Source: Nitrososphaerota archaeon
Lineage (GTDB): Archaea; Thermoproteota; Nitrososphaeria; Nitrososphaerales; UBA57
Assembly (NCBI GenBank): GCA_024860875.1
Contig: JACPSZ010000012.1
Location: 1-34,407, forward strand
Direction of reading: 5' to 3'
DNA: 34,407 nt
Below are positions 15,573 through 23,066 of this stretch, one piece after another. The notes below the pieces were generated by a model, which was given only the letters and a program-made list of their open reading frames with translations, had not been told where the DNA came from and searched no databases. Both the position numbers and the translations under genes were made by a program. Positions within the stretch are counted from its first letter, which is position 1. Each line of letters opens with the position of its first letter.

Positions 15573-15588
15573 GTCCGGAATTCCGGAC
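15573..15588. promoter_or_regulatory. 16-bp perfect palindrome GTCCGGAATTCCGGAC
   Basis: A fully self-complementary 16-mer preceded by TTTTTCC, in the gap between the winged-helix relic (ends 15476) and the membrane gene at 15730-16086. It could be an operator, or a hairpin terminator for the minus-strand gene that ends at 15730. It may be a remnant of an origin-type site, since the nearby relic resembles Orc1/Cdc6, but there is no direct evidence for that. Confidence 0.45.
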
Positions 15589-15729
15589 CGCGACAATCAA
15601 CCCCCATTTCTAGTCGCCAACGATTCTGATCCAGCTCTTACAACATAGCTAGGAGCTGTTCTCTAACCTGAGCTAGGTCAGAGTAGCTATAGGGCTATCT
15701 CGGCTGGGTGCAAATTCATACCGGTAGTT

Positions 15730-16086
15730 TCAGGACACGGCAGAGAGTTTGGCTGGGGATAGTTCACGGTATGCCCTCAGGCCAAATACAGCTGTCAGAA
15801 CTCCCAGCACCAAGAATCCGCCAGTACCGAGAAATTCCCTTGGAAGGGCTATCCCACCTATCGCAAGAATAGCAGCTATGACCCCTAGTACCGCGGAGAC
15901 TGCCACCGTCCACTTCTTCCCACCTCGGTTTAGTGGCAAGAAGATGATGACCAAAGCTGTAAGGATAGATACTGGCACAGTTGCAGCCAGACCTTCCGCC
16001 TGAATGAGGCCCTGAACAAAGCCTAAGCGGTTCCAGAGTGATAAGATAACCATGAACGCTGACATCAGGTTCAAGTTCTTGACCAT
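15730..16086 (-). CDS. Small multi-pass membrane protein, unknown
   Basis: A 118-residue hydrophobic protein with about four membrane helices (residues about 8-24, 32-50, 59-78 and 86-106), a basic loop (NRGGKKW) between the second and third, and a polar C-terminus (YRELSPAKLSAVS). ATG 16086 is taken as the start; frames overlapping it on either strand look like shadows. I do not recognise a family. It is an orphan at the right end of the island, transcribed opposite to the gene at 16443. Confidence 0.55.
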   Translation of the reverse strand: MVKNLNLMSAFMVILSLWNRLGFVQGLIQAEGLAATVPVSILTALVIIFLPLNRGGKKWTVAVSAVLGVIAAILAIGGIALPREFLGTGGFLVLGVLTAVFGLRAYRELSPAKLSAVS

Positions 16087-16195
16087 GAGCGACCATTCAC
16101 AGCTCGACCGCAGTTAAACAAAGCTGTCGAGTTTCCTAACATTGCATAGTATCTAGCTCGGTTGGTAAGATTTGGTTGTAGAATCTATGAAAGAC

Positions 16196-16315
16196 CTACT
16201 CGTCAAGTCTCTCAAGAACTTTTCTACGCATCTCGTCAGTCATCTCTGAGGTGTCATTAACTAATTCGACAAGTAGCCTAAAGTTATATAGAGGCACTAG
16301 AAAAAAAAGGAACAT
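16196..16315 (-). CDS. Possible 39-residue small protein
   Basis: The minus strand encodes MFLFFLVPLYNFRLLVELVN followed by DTSEMTDEMRRKVLERLDE and a TAG. The hydrophobic first half and amphipathic, charged second half look like a genuine membrane-associated micro-protein rather than random sequence. There is no recognised family, no strong ribosome-binding site and only weak TATA-like sequence. It may be the C-terminal remnant of a larger gene. Confidence 0.35.
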   Translation of the reverse strand: MFLFFLVPLYNFRLLVELVNDTSEMTDEMRRKVLERLDE

Positions 16316-16388
16316 GCGAAATAATGCGTATCCCAATAAGAAAAGTTTCTGTGCAACACTTCTAACAACATTCATTAATACAATATAG

Positions 16389-16403
16389 GGGGAACATTTC
16401 CCC
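16389..16403. promoter_or_regulatory. Inverted repeat GGGGAACATTTCCCC upstream of the prenyltransferase-like gene
   Basis: Two perfect 6-bp arms around CAT, about 40-54 bases before the TTG start at 16443. It could be an operator or a small hairpin in the leader. The ATTTTTAT at about 16409-16418 may be the TATA box. Confidence 0.35.
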
Positions 16404-16442
16404 TCTCATCATTTTTATCCCAACCCCTGAGCATGTGCGATA

Positions 16443-17108
16443 TTGATCAGTGTATTGTTCATCCCTGCTGGGACAGAGAGGGGGGCAAGGAAAGCAGGAC
16501 TCAGTTACTTGGATGCTTACAAGCTTGCAACCGCAAAGGTTGACATGGCTGTAAAGTTCTTCCTGGGTAGGGAGAATATCAACAATCCTGTCGTCCATTA
16601 CCTATCTTATAATTATCTTGTCAAACCATATGCAGAGCTTGGGCCCATATTGAAGGTGCAAGAAGAGGCATACAAATCCTGGCTTGCAGATCCATTCTTC
16701 AAAACTAATCGTGTTAGAGTGTTATTCTACCACGATCTGAAACTGTCATTTGAAAGCCTTCCTCCATCCTATCTCTGGGCCATGCAGGAACTCGAAGAAG
16801 AGACAAGGGAATATGAATGGAAGAGGCTCTCCGTCCTGATAGGACATGGTAGGCGAGGAGAGTCAAACTGGAATCCATCTCACTACGTTATTCATTCTAC
16901 GTTAGGCGGGGACAAGAGACTAATTCCCCCAAATATTGACCTTGTAATAAGGACTGGAAGATCGACGGAACTCCCGGGCGTACTTCCAAGCCAAACAGCA
17001 TACGCGAAAATCTACACAATAGGCAAATCCATAATAGAAATCGATGCTTCTGACTTGTCTTCAATTCTCGAGGATTTTGAGACATCATCAAGAAATTCTG
17101 GAAGATAG
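16443..17108 (+). CDS. Divergent cis-prenyltransferase (UPP synthase)-like protein, probably non-catalytic
   Basis: The 221-residue protein has the layout of the undecaprenyl/dehydrodolichyl diphosphate synthase family. VLFIPAGTERGARKAGLS (residues 4-21) lies where the family has IxxDGNRRWAxxxGL. SVLIGHGRRGE (130-140) corresponds to the NYGGR.E motif. DLVIRTGRSTELPGV then LPSQTAYAKIY (166-191) correspond to DLxIRTGGexRlSxFLxWQxaYaElY. Key residues are missing: the catalytic Asp of DGNRR is Ala9, and the conserved Arg and Ser after RTGG are Glu and Pro, while the RTG arginine is kept. A role as a regulatory or partner subunit, like the eukaryotic NgBR/Nus1 with its catalytic mate, is possible. 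Polyprenyl-lipid carriers serve glycosylation. The start is a TTG; the gene stands alone. Confidence 0.7.
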   Translation: MISVLFIPAGTERGARKAGLSYLDAYKLATAKVDMAVKFFLGRENINNPVVHYLSYNYLVKPYAELGPILKVQEEAYKSWLADPFFKTNRVRVLFYHDLKLSFESLPPSYLWAMQELEEETREYEWKRLSVLIGHGRRGESNWNPSHYVIHSTLGGDKRLIPPNIDLVIRTGRSTELPGVLPSQTAYAKIYTIGKSIIEIDASDLSSILEDFETSSRNSGR

Positions 17109-17263
17109 CTCTCTATGGCAAATGGTTAAGCCGATTGGGAAACGTTATTTTTTTGCCATTGAAGTTCATGGTCGGCCATTGTTATTCCAGGGATGTGAGA
17201 GTGAGCTAGACAGTTTAGTCTTGCAACCCCGTCGTTGTGCAGGGTGGGCTCCAGACTTCAAAA

Positions 17264-17271
17264 TTTATATA
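17264..17271 (+). promoter_or_regulatory. TATA box of the L12 gene
   Basis: TTTATATA lies 35 bases before the L12 ATG (17306), implying a short leader of roughly 15 bases. Confidence 0.6.
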
Positions 17272-17305
17272 GCCTCCAAATAATAAGTTCCGAAAGGTAC
17301 ACAAC

Positions 17306-17608
17306 ATGGAATACGTATATGCCGCTTTGCTATTGCACAAGTTAGCGAAGCCCGTCGACGAAGATGGAATTAAGAAGATAGTTACAGCTGCAGGAGTTAA
17401 ACCTGACGATGTCAAGGTCAAGGCTCTCGTCTCCGCACTTGGAGAAGTCAACATCGACGAGGCTTTGAAAAATGCCAGCATGGCGGCCGTAGCTTCTCCA
17501 GCTGCAACAGCTGCAGCCCCAGCCGCAGAAGCTAAGAAGCAGGAAGCACCGAAGGAAGAGAAGCCTGCAGAAGAGGCTCTCGAAGGGCTATCAAGCCTGT
17601 TCGGTTAA
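17306..17608 (+). CDS. rpl12: Large ribosomal subunit stalk protein P1/L12
   Basis: The 100-residue stalk protein recruits translation factors to the ribosome as part of the L12 dimers bound to L10. Its N-terminal helical dimerisation domain (MEYVYAALLLHKLAKPVDED, about 1-60), Ala-rich hinge (about 63-80) and acidic conserved tip EEALEGLSSLFG are all present, and the length is typical of archaeal P1. It has its own TATA box. Unlike the usual archaeal L11-L1-L10-L12 order on one strand, it lies on the opposite strand, converging on L10, so the stalk genes are split into two transcription units. Confidence 0.97.
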   Translation: MEYVYAALLLHKLAKPVDEDGIKKIVTAAGVKPDDVKVKALVSALGEVNIDEALKNASMAAVASPAATAAAPAAEAKKQEAPKEEKPAEEALEGLSSLFG

Positions 17609-17615
17609 GGCAACT

Positions 17616-17633
17616 CTCCCAGACATCTGGGAG
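17616..17633. terminator. Hairpin between convergent L12 and L10 genes
   Basis: CTCCCAGA-CA-TCTGGGAG has perfect 8-bp arms, 7 bases after the L12 stop and 40 bases beyond the L10 stop. It is followed on the + strand by a pyrimidine-rich, T-containing run. It can fold from either strand, so it may act as a bidirectional terminator. Confidence 0.6.
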
Positions 17634-17673
17634 CCCTATCCTTTCCTTAGTTTCTTAATTTATTCTGCAAAAG

Positions 17674-18537
17674 CTAAGAGTAACCTTTCTTCTTAGCCAG
17701 GTCCATTATTGCCATAGCCTTGACCTGGTTATCCGCAAGAATAGCTCCAACAGTATCCTTAGACGCATAACCAGCAGCCACTGCAAGCGACTTTGCATTC
17801 CTGAAAGCTTTACCAACTATCAATGGAGCAGTTTCTTTTGTCGCATAGGCCTGCTCTACGGCAAGTCCTAATGCAGACCTGTAAGCCATCTGAAGCTCGT
17901 TCTGGTAAGCTACAGGATCTATAGCAATATCCTTTGCATGGAAGAGCAGAGAATTCATGTAGGCGACATTGATGGAAATTCCCGCCTTGATTGGCTTCAG
18001 GTTCAACCTTGACAGCAGACCTGCTAGTGGTGCTGAGATTAAATCGCCTGGCTTTGCAACTACCGTATCTTTTGTTACGAAGATGCTACCAGTTTCAATT
18101 TTGGTAGCAACTTTGGCCTCTTTGAACTCGCTCAGAACTGGACCCGGTGGAATGCCAGTATTTCCTGCAGGGATGACAATTTCGTCAGTAGCTATGTCCC
18201 CAGCTCTGGCTGGTAGATTGACTGTTCCCTTCTGCAGAATTAGATACAGCTTGAAAGGATCCATATCGGTGAAGAGCAGTGCATTTTGTCCTTTTAGCTC
18301 TTTAAGCAATTCATCAATATTGGGACTTTTCATCTTTGACAGGGCAATTCTTGCAAGAGTGTTCTTTGGGACAACGATGTCCAGCTGGTTCCGGAACGAC
18401 CTCTTAAGGCCCATGATCTGAGCCGCCCGTACCTTGCCTATCCTTGCTATCGCGATTACCTTGCGTTTTTTAGCGAGTTTGGTCACTCGATCTACTCCTG
18501 CGACCTTCCTTGGCTTGTAGACTTTCGCTGCTTGCAA
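17674..18537 (-). CDS. rpl10: Large ribosomal subunit protein L10 (P0)
   Basis: The 287-residue stalk base protein binds 23S rRNA and the L12 dimers. The N-terminal domain (VTKLAKKRKVIAIARIGKVR then AAQIMGLKRSF) and the inserted domain with ITDEIVIPAGNTGIPPGPVL-type sequence (TGIPPGPVLSEF) are clear. The C-terminal helices that bind L12 follow. The protein ends ...IMDLAKKKGYS and lacks the acidic GLSSLFG-like tail found on many archaeal P0 proteins. The start is a TTG, one base after the L1 stop, so the two are translationally linked. Confidence 0.95.
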   Translation of the reverse strand: MQAAKVYKPRKVAGVDRVTKLAKKRKVIAIARIGKVRAAQIMGLKRSFRNQLDIVVPKNTLARIALSKMKSPNIDELLKELKGQNALLFTDMDPFKLYLILQKGTVNLPARAGDIATDEIVIPAGNTGIPPGPVLSEFKEAKVATKIETGSIFVTKDTVVAKPGDLISAPLAGLLSRLNLKPIKAGISINVAYMNSLLFHAKDIAIDPVAYQNELQMAYRSALGLAVEQAYATKETAPLIVGKAFRNAKSLAVAAGYASKDTVGAILADNQVKAMAIMDLAKKKGYS

Positions 18538-18538
18538 C

Positions 18539-19198
18539 TTACTTTGCCTCCGTTACAAGCATTTTAGCTGGCTTTGACATAGAGAGTTTGACAAGGACTG
18601 ATTTCATGTTGCCTTGTCCTCTTGGTAGCTTCTTCTCAAGTGCGCCAACTACAGCAAGCCCATTTTCAGCTATTTTTGTATCGGGCATGCTTTCTTCACC
18701 TATCTTTGTCCCAAAAGATAGCTGCTGCCTCCCTCTAACTCTAGTGGCTGTTCTATACCTAGCTATCATCGAATCTACAGGAGCGTTTGGAGGTAATGGC
18801 GAGGGCATCTTCCCTCTAGGACCCAGAATCTGGCCCAGCGACTTGCCTATTTTTGCCATAAGCGAAGTTTCTGCAAGGAAGAAATCATAATCTCTAGCCA
18901 GTTTCCTCGCTTGGCGCTTGTTAGCAGCTATCTTGTCCAGCTCGTCAGAGCTTATGACTTTATCGGCCTTTGCACGCTCGGCCTTTAACGCAAGGTCTCC
19001 GCCAGCAAAGACAGCAACCTTGGCAACCTTCGGAAGAGGGTTTGGAAGGAAGACGACCTCGTTTACATTCAGATCAACTTTCTTAGCATCGATGTCTTTC
19101 AGAGTTACAAAGAGCTCTACGGATTGAGAAAATTTCTTTTTCGCGCTAGAGGAGCGGGTCTTCCCCACCAATTCCGTCAGATTGTTAGCGGTGATCAA
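18539..19198 (-). CDS. rpl1: Large ribosomal subunit protein L1
   Basis: A 219-residue protein of the L1 stalk. The signatures are VDLNVNEVVFLPNPLPK near the N-terminus, FFLAETSLMAKIGKSLGQIL then GPRGKMPSPLPP in the middle, and TKIGEESMPDTKIAENGLAV near the C-terminus. The start is a TTG at 19198. A TATA-like TTTATAAA at 19253-19262 in the 72-base gap after L11 suggests that L1-L10 also have their own promoter, with a leader of about 30 bases. L1 autoregulates in other archaea, but I could not identify its mRNA site here. Confidence 0.96.
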   Translation of the reverse strand: MITANNLTELVGKTRSSSAKKKFSQSVELFVTLKDIDAKKVDLNVNEVVFLPNPLPKVAKVAVFAGGDLALKAERAKADKVISSDELDKIAANKRQARKLARDYDFFLAETSLMAKIGKSLGQILGPRGKMPSPLPPNAPVDSMIARYRTATRVRGRQQLSFGTKIGEESMPDTKIAENGLAVVGALEKKLPRGQGNMKSVLVKLSMSKPAKMLVTEAK

Positions 19199-19252
19199 AT
19201 TAAAGCCACTCTAATCGCGACTGTATTCGGTTCTCCATGATGTTTAGTCTGA

Positions 19253-19262
19253 TTTTATAAAC
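19253..19262 (-). promoter_or_regulatory. Internal TATA box before L1-L10
   Basis: Minus-strand TGTTTATAAAAT lies about 55-64 bases upstream of the L1 TTG, in the only sizeable gap of the secE-spt5-L11-L1-L10 run. Confidence 0.5.
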
Positions 19263-19270
19263 ATTGAATC

Positions 19271-19756
19271 CTATTCTTTGAGTGCTTTATCCCACTTTCC
19301 TTCATCGATCTGCTTCAGCACTTCTCTTGGATCCTGGTTCTCGACCTTGACGCCCATGCTCACGCACGAACCAACGACCTCTTTGGCACCAGACTTCTTT
19401 GTAAAGGCGTACGATTGATCTGACTTCAGCTTTGCGATCTTGACTACTTGCTCCATTGTAAGGTTTCCTACCAGATTAGCCTTGGGCGTGCCTGATCCTT
19501 TTGGCACTCCCCCTTCCTTTGCTATCAAAGCAGCTGCAGTAGGAATGCCTACTTCGACATTGAACTGTTTATTAGATGTGTCAACATTGATCTTGACTGG
19601 CACTCGCATTCCTGAATAGTCCTTCGTCTTTTCGTTGATTTCTTTTATAATCATCATTACATTGACTCCCAGAGGACCTAGTGCCGGCCCCAAAGGAGGT
19701 CCAGCTGTCGCTTCCCCTCCGACTACCAATGCAGAAACTGTCTTCTGTTCTCCCAT
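19271..19756 (-). CDS. rpl11: Large ribosomal subunit protein L11
   Basis: A 161-residue protein that binds the GTPase-associated centre of 23S rRNA. The N-terminal GGEATAGPPLGPALGPLGVN and PVKINVDTSNKQFNVEVGIP and the C-terminal RNA-binding domain (NLTMEQVVKIAKLKSDQSY, VVGSCVSMGVKVE) are typical. The ATG overlaps the spt5 stop by one base (TAATG), so the two are translationally coupled in the minus-strand operon. Confidence 0.97.
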   Translation of the reverse strand: MGEQKTVSALVVGGEATAGPPLGPALGPLGVNVMMIIKEINEKTKDYSGMRVPVKINVDTSNKQFNVEVGIPTAAALIAKEGGVPKGSGTPKANLVGNLTMEQVVKIAKLKSDQSYAFTKKSGAKEVVGSCVSMGVKVENQDPREVLKQIDEGKWDKALKE

Positions 19757-20223
19757 TATGCTTTCGCCTTTGCCCTCTCGATTAACCTTAGCGAGTTGAT
19801 ATCGGTCGTGACAGGCATCTGATACGGAGCGTCAAGCAAGATGAAGGTAGCGTCGTTCTTCTCTATCCTAGTAATCTTTGCTCGCATGCCCTTGAAAGGC
19901 CCTGCTACAACCTCTACAGTATCGTCTGGACTAAATTCCTGTGCCGAAACCTTAGCAACCAAGAACTTTTGGATGTCCTCAAACATTATGTTACCAGGTA
20001 TCTTGCTTTTGACGTGCTTGAAACCTACTATTGCATCGTCGACTGCCTGCGCGTTTGGAGCCTCGAAGAATACATAGCCCTTCTGGTGCTCAAGAACCAA
20101 AATTGCGTAGATTGACTTGCCCTTCAGTTGAGCCCTGCTTCCGACGAAACTTGCTACGCTCTTTTCTTGTCCTCCAGTTGTCTTTACAGCGTAAATCCTA
20201 CTCGGCACGATCAGCTCGCTCAT
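19756..20223 (-). CDS. spt5: Transcription elongation factor Spt5 (NusG family)
   Basis: A 155-residue NGN-plus-KOW protein that clamps RNA polymerase together with Spt4 (encoded at 27562). The NGN domain occupies about residues 8-90 (IYAVKTTGGQEKSVASFV, GYVFFEAPNAQAV). The KOW domain is at about 97-150 (DDTVEVVAGPFKGMRAKITR). Length and order fit archaeal Spt5. It lies 6 bases after secE and is coupled to L11, the standard archaeal cluster. Confidence 0.96.
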   Translation of the reverse strand: MSELIVPSRIYAVKTTGGQEKSVASFVGSRAQLKGKSIYAILVLEHQKGYVFFEAPNAQAVDDAIVGFKHVKSKIPGNIMFEDIQKFLVAKVSAQEFSPDDTVEVVAGPFKGMRAKITRIEKNDATFILLDAPYQMPVTTDINSLRLIERAKAKA

Positions 20224-20229
20224 ACAAAT

Positions 20230-20406
20230 CTAACCCTGCAGTCTGAGAAGGGCTCCAATGAGCTGTATGATGTAGCCTATAGCGCCCACTACGGCTATTC
20301 CCAAAAGGGTCAGCTTCATGTAGAGGTAAAACTCCTCTTTGTCTGACTTGTGCGCGAGCTTTAGCGTTTGTGTGGTCGCGCGCAAGAATCCTCTTATGTC
20401 GACCAT
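20230..20406 (-). CDS. secE: Preprotein translocase subunit SecE (Sec61 gamma)
   Basis: A 58-residue single-pass membrane protein starting ATG 20406: MVDIRGFLRATTQTLKLAHK then SDKEEFYLYMKLTLLGIAVV and GAIGYIIQLIGALLRLQG. The amphipathic N-terminal helix with the SDKEEF motif followed by one membrane helix is diagnostic of archaeal SecE. It clamps SecY in the Sec translocon, the export route for the many signal-peptide proteins in this window. It precedes spt5 by 6 bases. Confidence 0.93.
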   Translation of the reverse strand: MVDIRGFLRATTQTLKLAHKSDKEEFYLYMKLTLLGIAVVGAIGYIIQLIGALLRLQG

Positions 20407-20522
20407 TCCCAGTCTTCCCTAAAAGTGTAAACCGCCTTCAATATATCCTTTACATCTAGTTCTTCCACTGCATCACCATCTTCTTGCTCTTTGTCCGCAA
20501 CTTCTTTCTTACTGACTTCCAA
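20394..20522 (-). CDS. Small acidic protein upstream of and overlapping secE
   Basis: The minus strand from TTG 20522 encodes 42 residues: MEVSKKEVADKEQEDGDAVE then ELDVKDILKAVYTFREDWEW ST. It stops at 20394, 13 bases inside secE, suggesting coupling. The first half is Glu/Asp/Lys-rich and disordered; the second half (LDVKDILKAVYTFREDWEW) looks like a short amphipathic helix. It would be the first gene of the secE-L10 operon, with TATA-like sequence (AATAAATA and AATATTTT) about 15-40 bases upstream. I do not recognise a family. Confidence 0.5.
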   Translation of the reverse strand: MEVSKKEVADKEQEDGDAVEELDVKDILKAVYTFREDWEWST

Positions 20523-20890
20523 GACATCTTTGGTCTCGCAAGCAAAATATTATGGGGTATTTATTCGATTGAGATGAGGGTTATTTGACCTCTGCATCTA
20601 ACATATCTTAACAAACCGATGCCCCTGCATATGTCCATACTACCGCGGAGTTTTGCATTTGTTGTATAAGTGTCAATTGTAAGATTGAACGGGTGCCTAA
20701 ATTATGGATAATGCTTGCATAACTCTGCTATTAGGGGTACATGGGCCCTGAGTATGGCTACTGGGGGTTACAATATAAACAAACAATCGTAATTGAGTAA
20801 GAGCTACTAAGAAAACAGGCCCCTAGCTAATAGCGATGGGGGAGCCCCCGTATATAAAGTGGCTCGGCATGAAGTAGATATACTATTACC
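20523..20890. other. Divergent promoter region between the secE operon and the aldehyde dehydrogenase gene
   Basis: No gene is seen in these 368 bases. The left end carries the minus-strand AT-rich promoter of the secE operon. The right end carries the dehydrogenase TATA box and a GGGGGAGCCCCC-type repeat (about 20838-20849). The middle is AT-rich, without recognisable RNA structure. Confidence 0.5.
20851..20858 (+). promoter_or_regulatory. TATA box of the aldehyde dehydrogenase gene
   Basis: TATATAAA lies 33-40 bases before ATG 20891, so the leader is short. Immediately upstream, over the BRE position, is the inverted repeat GGGGGAGCCCCC (about 20838-20849), a possible operator. Confidence 0.65.
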
Positions 20891-22270
20891 ATGATTACAC
20901 CTGATACATTGATTCGCTGCATAAATCCTGCAACCGAGGAAGAAGTCTTTCGCTACAGGGCTGCTTCCAAAGACGATGTAAAGGGAGCAGTAGCAAGGGC
21001 AAGGAGGGCATCCCAGAAGTGGAAAGAACATTCTACATGGAAAAGATCTGATTTTCTCTCTGAAGCCGCAAGCACCATCAGAAGTAGAAAGGAAGAGTTT
21101 GCAAAGATCATGACGCAAGAAATGGGTAAAACAATCAAAGAATCCGTTGCAGAAGTAGAGAAATGCGCTAGAGGTGTGGATTACTATGCTGAAAACGGGC
21201 CCAAGTTTCTTGAAGACGAGTTGGTTCAGACGGAAGCTGCTGAGAGCTACATTGCGTTTGAACCTCTCGGTGTCATAGCATCTATAATGCCGTGGAATTT
21301 TCCCATGTGGCAGCCCCTGCGTTTTGCCGCACCAAGTTTGATGGCTGGTAATTCCGTGATAGTGAAGCCTTCAAGATTTGTCCCTAGATCAGGGATGATG
21401 CTTCAGGAAGTCTTTGAGGATGCAAATCTTCCTGCAGGCTGTTTCCAAACCGTTGCGGGCGATTCTTCAACTGGCGAGGCTTTGCTCGATGCTGATGTTG
21501 ATGGCTATTCTTTTACGGGGAGCGTAGATGTCGGAATTGAAATTGGCAGGAAGGCTGCATCAAGGCTGAAAAAATGCGTCCTCGAACTTGGGGGTAGCGA
21601 CCCGTTCATCGTCCTTGCAGATGCCGATGTCAAAAAAACGGCCAAATCTGCCGTTGCAGGGAAATTCGTCAACTGCGGTCAAAGCTGCATAGCATCAAAG
21701 CGCTTTATCGTTGTTAAAGATGTGCTCGATGAATTTGTGGAAAAGTTTGTCTCCAATACAAAAAGGCTGAAGGTCGGAGACCCGCTTAATAGAAATACAG
21801 ACATTGGGCCTCTTGTTTCAAAAGAAGCTCTGCAGAAGATCGAGGCTCAATTGGATAAAGCGAGGGAAGATGGAGCGGAAGCGCTCTGCGGAGGAGAAAG
21901 ACATGGAAGTAGAGGATACTTCTATGAACCCACTGTGCTTGTTAATGTAAAGGAAAAGATGCAGATAGTAAACGAAGAGGTATTCGGCCCCGTCGCACCA
22001 ATAATCTCTGCAAAAGATGAGAAGGATGCAATGCGGATAGCGAATTCAACGAAGTTCGGCCTTGGAGCAAGTCTGTGGACAGAGAATATTGAGAAAGCTA
22101 AGAAAATAGTGTCTCAGATAGAAGCTGGTCTTGTAACAGTCAACAACATTGTAGTTTCTGACCCAAGAATACCTTTTGGAGGGGTGAAGCAAAGCGGGAT
22201 TGGTAGGGAATTGTCAAGATACGGCATGCTGGAATTTGTGAACATAAAGTCTGTTAGAATTCACGAATAA
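20891..22270 (+). CDS. NAD(P)-dependent aldehyde dehydrogenase, succinate-semialdehyde dehydrogenase-like
   Basis: A 459-residue aldehyde dehydrogenase that oxidises an aldehyde to the acid with NAD(P). The cofactor and catalytic signatures are intact: MPWNFPMWQP (133-142), SVIVKPS (155-161), FTGS (208-211), ELGGSDPF with general base Glu232, NCGQSCIASKR with catalytic Cys266, and EVFGPVAP plus PFGGVKQSGIGRE near the C-terminus. Overall it most resembles the short SSADH/GabD branch, for which succinate semialdehyde is a usual substrate. In Nitrososphaerota this could link to the hydroxypropionate/hydroxybutyrate cycle, but the substrate cannot be read from sequence. It is a single-gene unit with its own promoter. 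Confidence 0.93.
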   Translation: MITPDTLIRCINPATEEEVFRYRAASKDDVKGAVARARRASQKWKEHSTWKRSDFLSEAASTIRSRKEEFAKIMTQEMGKTIKESVAEVEKCARGVDYYAENGPKFLEDELVQTEAAESYIAFEPLGVIASIMPWNFPMWQPLRFAAPSLMAGNSVIVKPSRFVPRSGMMLQEVFEDANLPAGCFQTVAGDSSTGEALLDADVDGYSFTGSVDVGIEIGRKAASRLKKCVLELGGSDPFIVLADADVKKTAKSAVAGKFVNCGQSCIASKRFIVVKDVLDEFVEKFVSNTKRLKVGDPLNRNTDIGPLVSKEALQKIEAQLDKAREDGAEALCGGERHGSRGYFYEPTVLVNVKEKMQIVNEEVFGPVAPIISAKDEKDAMRIANSTKFGLGASLWTENIEKAKKIVSQIEAGLVTVNNIVVSDPRIPFGGVKQSGIGRELSRYGMLEFVNIKSVRIHE

Positions 22271-22282
22271 TTTTAGAACCAA

Positions 22283-23044
22283 TCATCCAACATTGGCATG
22301 CTTCCTTAATCTCTTTACTGCCAACCTGCAGTATTCCTCATCAATCTCCACACCTATTCCTCTCCTTGCAGTCTGCTGGCAAACTAGCAAGGTAGTTCCA
22401 CTGCCTAAGAATGGATCAAATACCGTATCTCCAACAAAACTAAAGAGCTTGATGCACCTTTTTGGAAGTTCTATAGGGAATGGTGCTGGATGGCCAATTT
22501 TCTTTTTGCTTTCTCCATTGAAAGTCCATACACCATTTGTCCACTGTATGAATTCGTCACGAGTAATATCCGATTTCCCCTTGTTGATCTTCGGCCATCT
22601 TTCTCTGTACATTACCAAAATAGCTTCAACAGGCGCTATGACATACGGTGCAGAAGCGCTAAGCCAAGAGCCCCAAGCCGTGCGTCTTGAAATGTTCTGC
22701 TCGTTCCATATTATTGTAGTATGGTATTGCCAGCCGATTTTTTTCGCCATAGAAGTTATGTCAGCATAGACGCTCCTCTGTCCTCCTTTATTCTTGTCAA
22801 CAGGGATGTTCAAACATAGCCTTCCATCTGGTTTTGCAAAGTTATAGCACCTTGCCAACCACTCATTAGTGAAAGTAAGATAATCGTCATAAGAAATAGC
22901 ATCATTGTAATTACCGTATTTCACATTTACATCGTAAGGAGGCGATGTTACTATCAGGTCTATGCTTTCATCTTTGAATTCTTTAACTGTAAGAACATCA
23001 CCATTGTAGATTTGAATAGAATCAGTTTCAAAGTACGGCTTCAT
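22283..23044 (-). CDS. Orphan DNA methyltransferase, beta-class, N4-cytosine or N6-adenine type
   Basis: I choose ATG 23044 (253 residues). An upstream in-frame ATG at 23125 would overlap the divergent promoter and add 27 residues with no family character. The catalytic motif IV IDLIVTSPPYDVNVKYGN (SPPY, typical of N4-cytosine enzymes) comes at about 28-45, before the AdoMet-binding motif I FDPFLGSGTTLLV near the C-terminus, which is the beta-class order. The TPGVWTF-like NGVWTFNGESKKKIGHPAPF PIELPKRCI segment is typical of this family. No restriction endonuclease gene is adjacent, so it is probably an orphan genome methylase. Its target sequence is unknown from sequence alone. Confidence 0.9.
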   Translation of the reverse strand: MKPYFETDSIQIYNGDVLTVKEFKDESIDLIVTSPPYDVNVKYGNYNDAISYDDYLTFTNEWLARCYNFAKPDGRLCLNIPVDKNKGGQRSVYADITSMAKKIGWQYHTTIIWNEQNISRRTAWGSWLSASAPYVIAPVEAILVMYRERWPKINKGKSDITRDEFIQWTNGVWTFNGESKKKIGHPAPFPIELPKRCIKLFSFVGDTVFDPFLGSGTTLLVCQQTARRGIGVEIDEEYCRLAVKRLRKHANVG

Positions 23045-23066
23045 ATCTTTACTTTGGAGAGGCTTT

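Noticed and set aside
15764-16096. Minus-strand ORF overlapping the 15730-16086 membrane gene in another frame
   Set aside because: Its composition is Cys/Gly/Ser-rich without hydrophobic periodicity. The overlapping frame has clean membrane helices and is the better gene.
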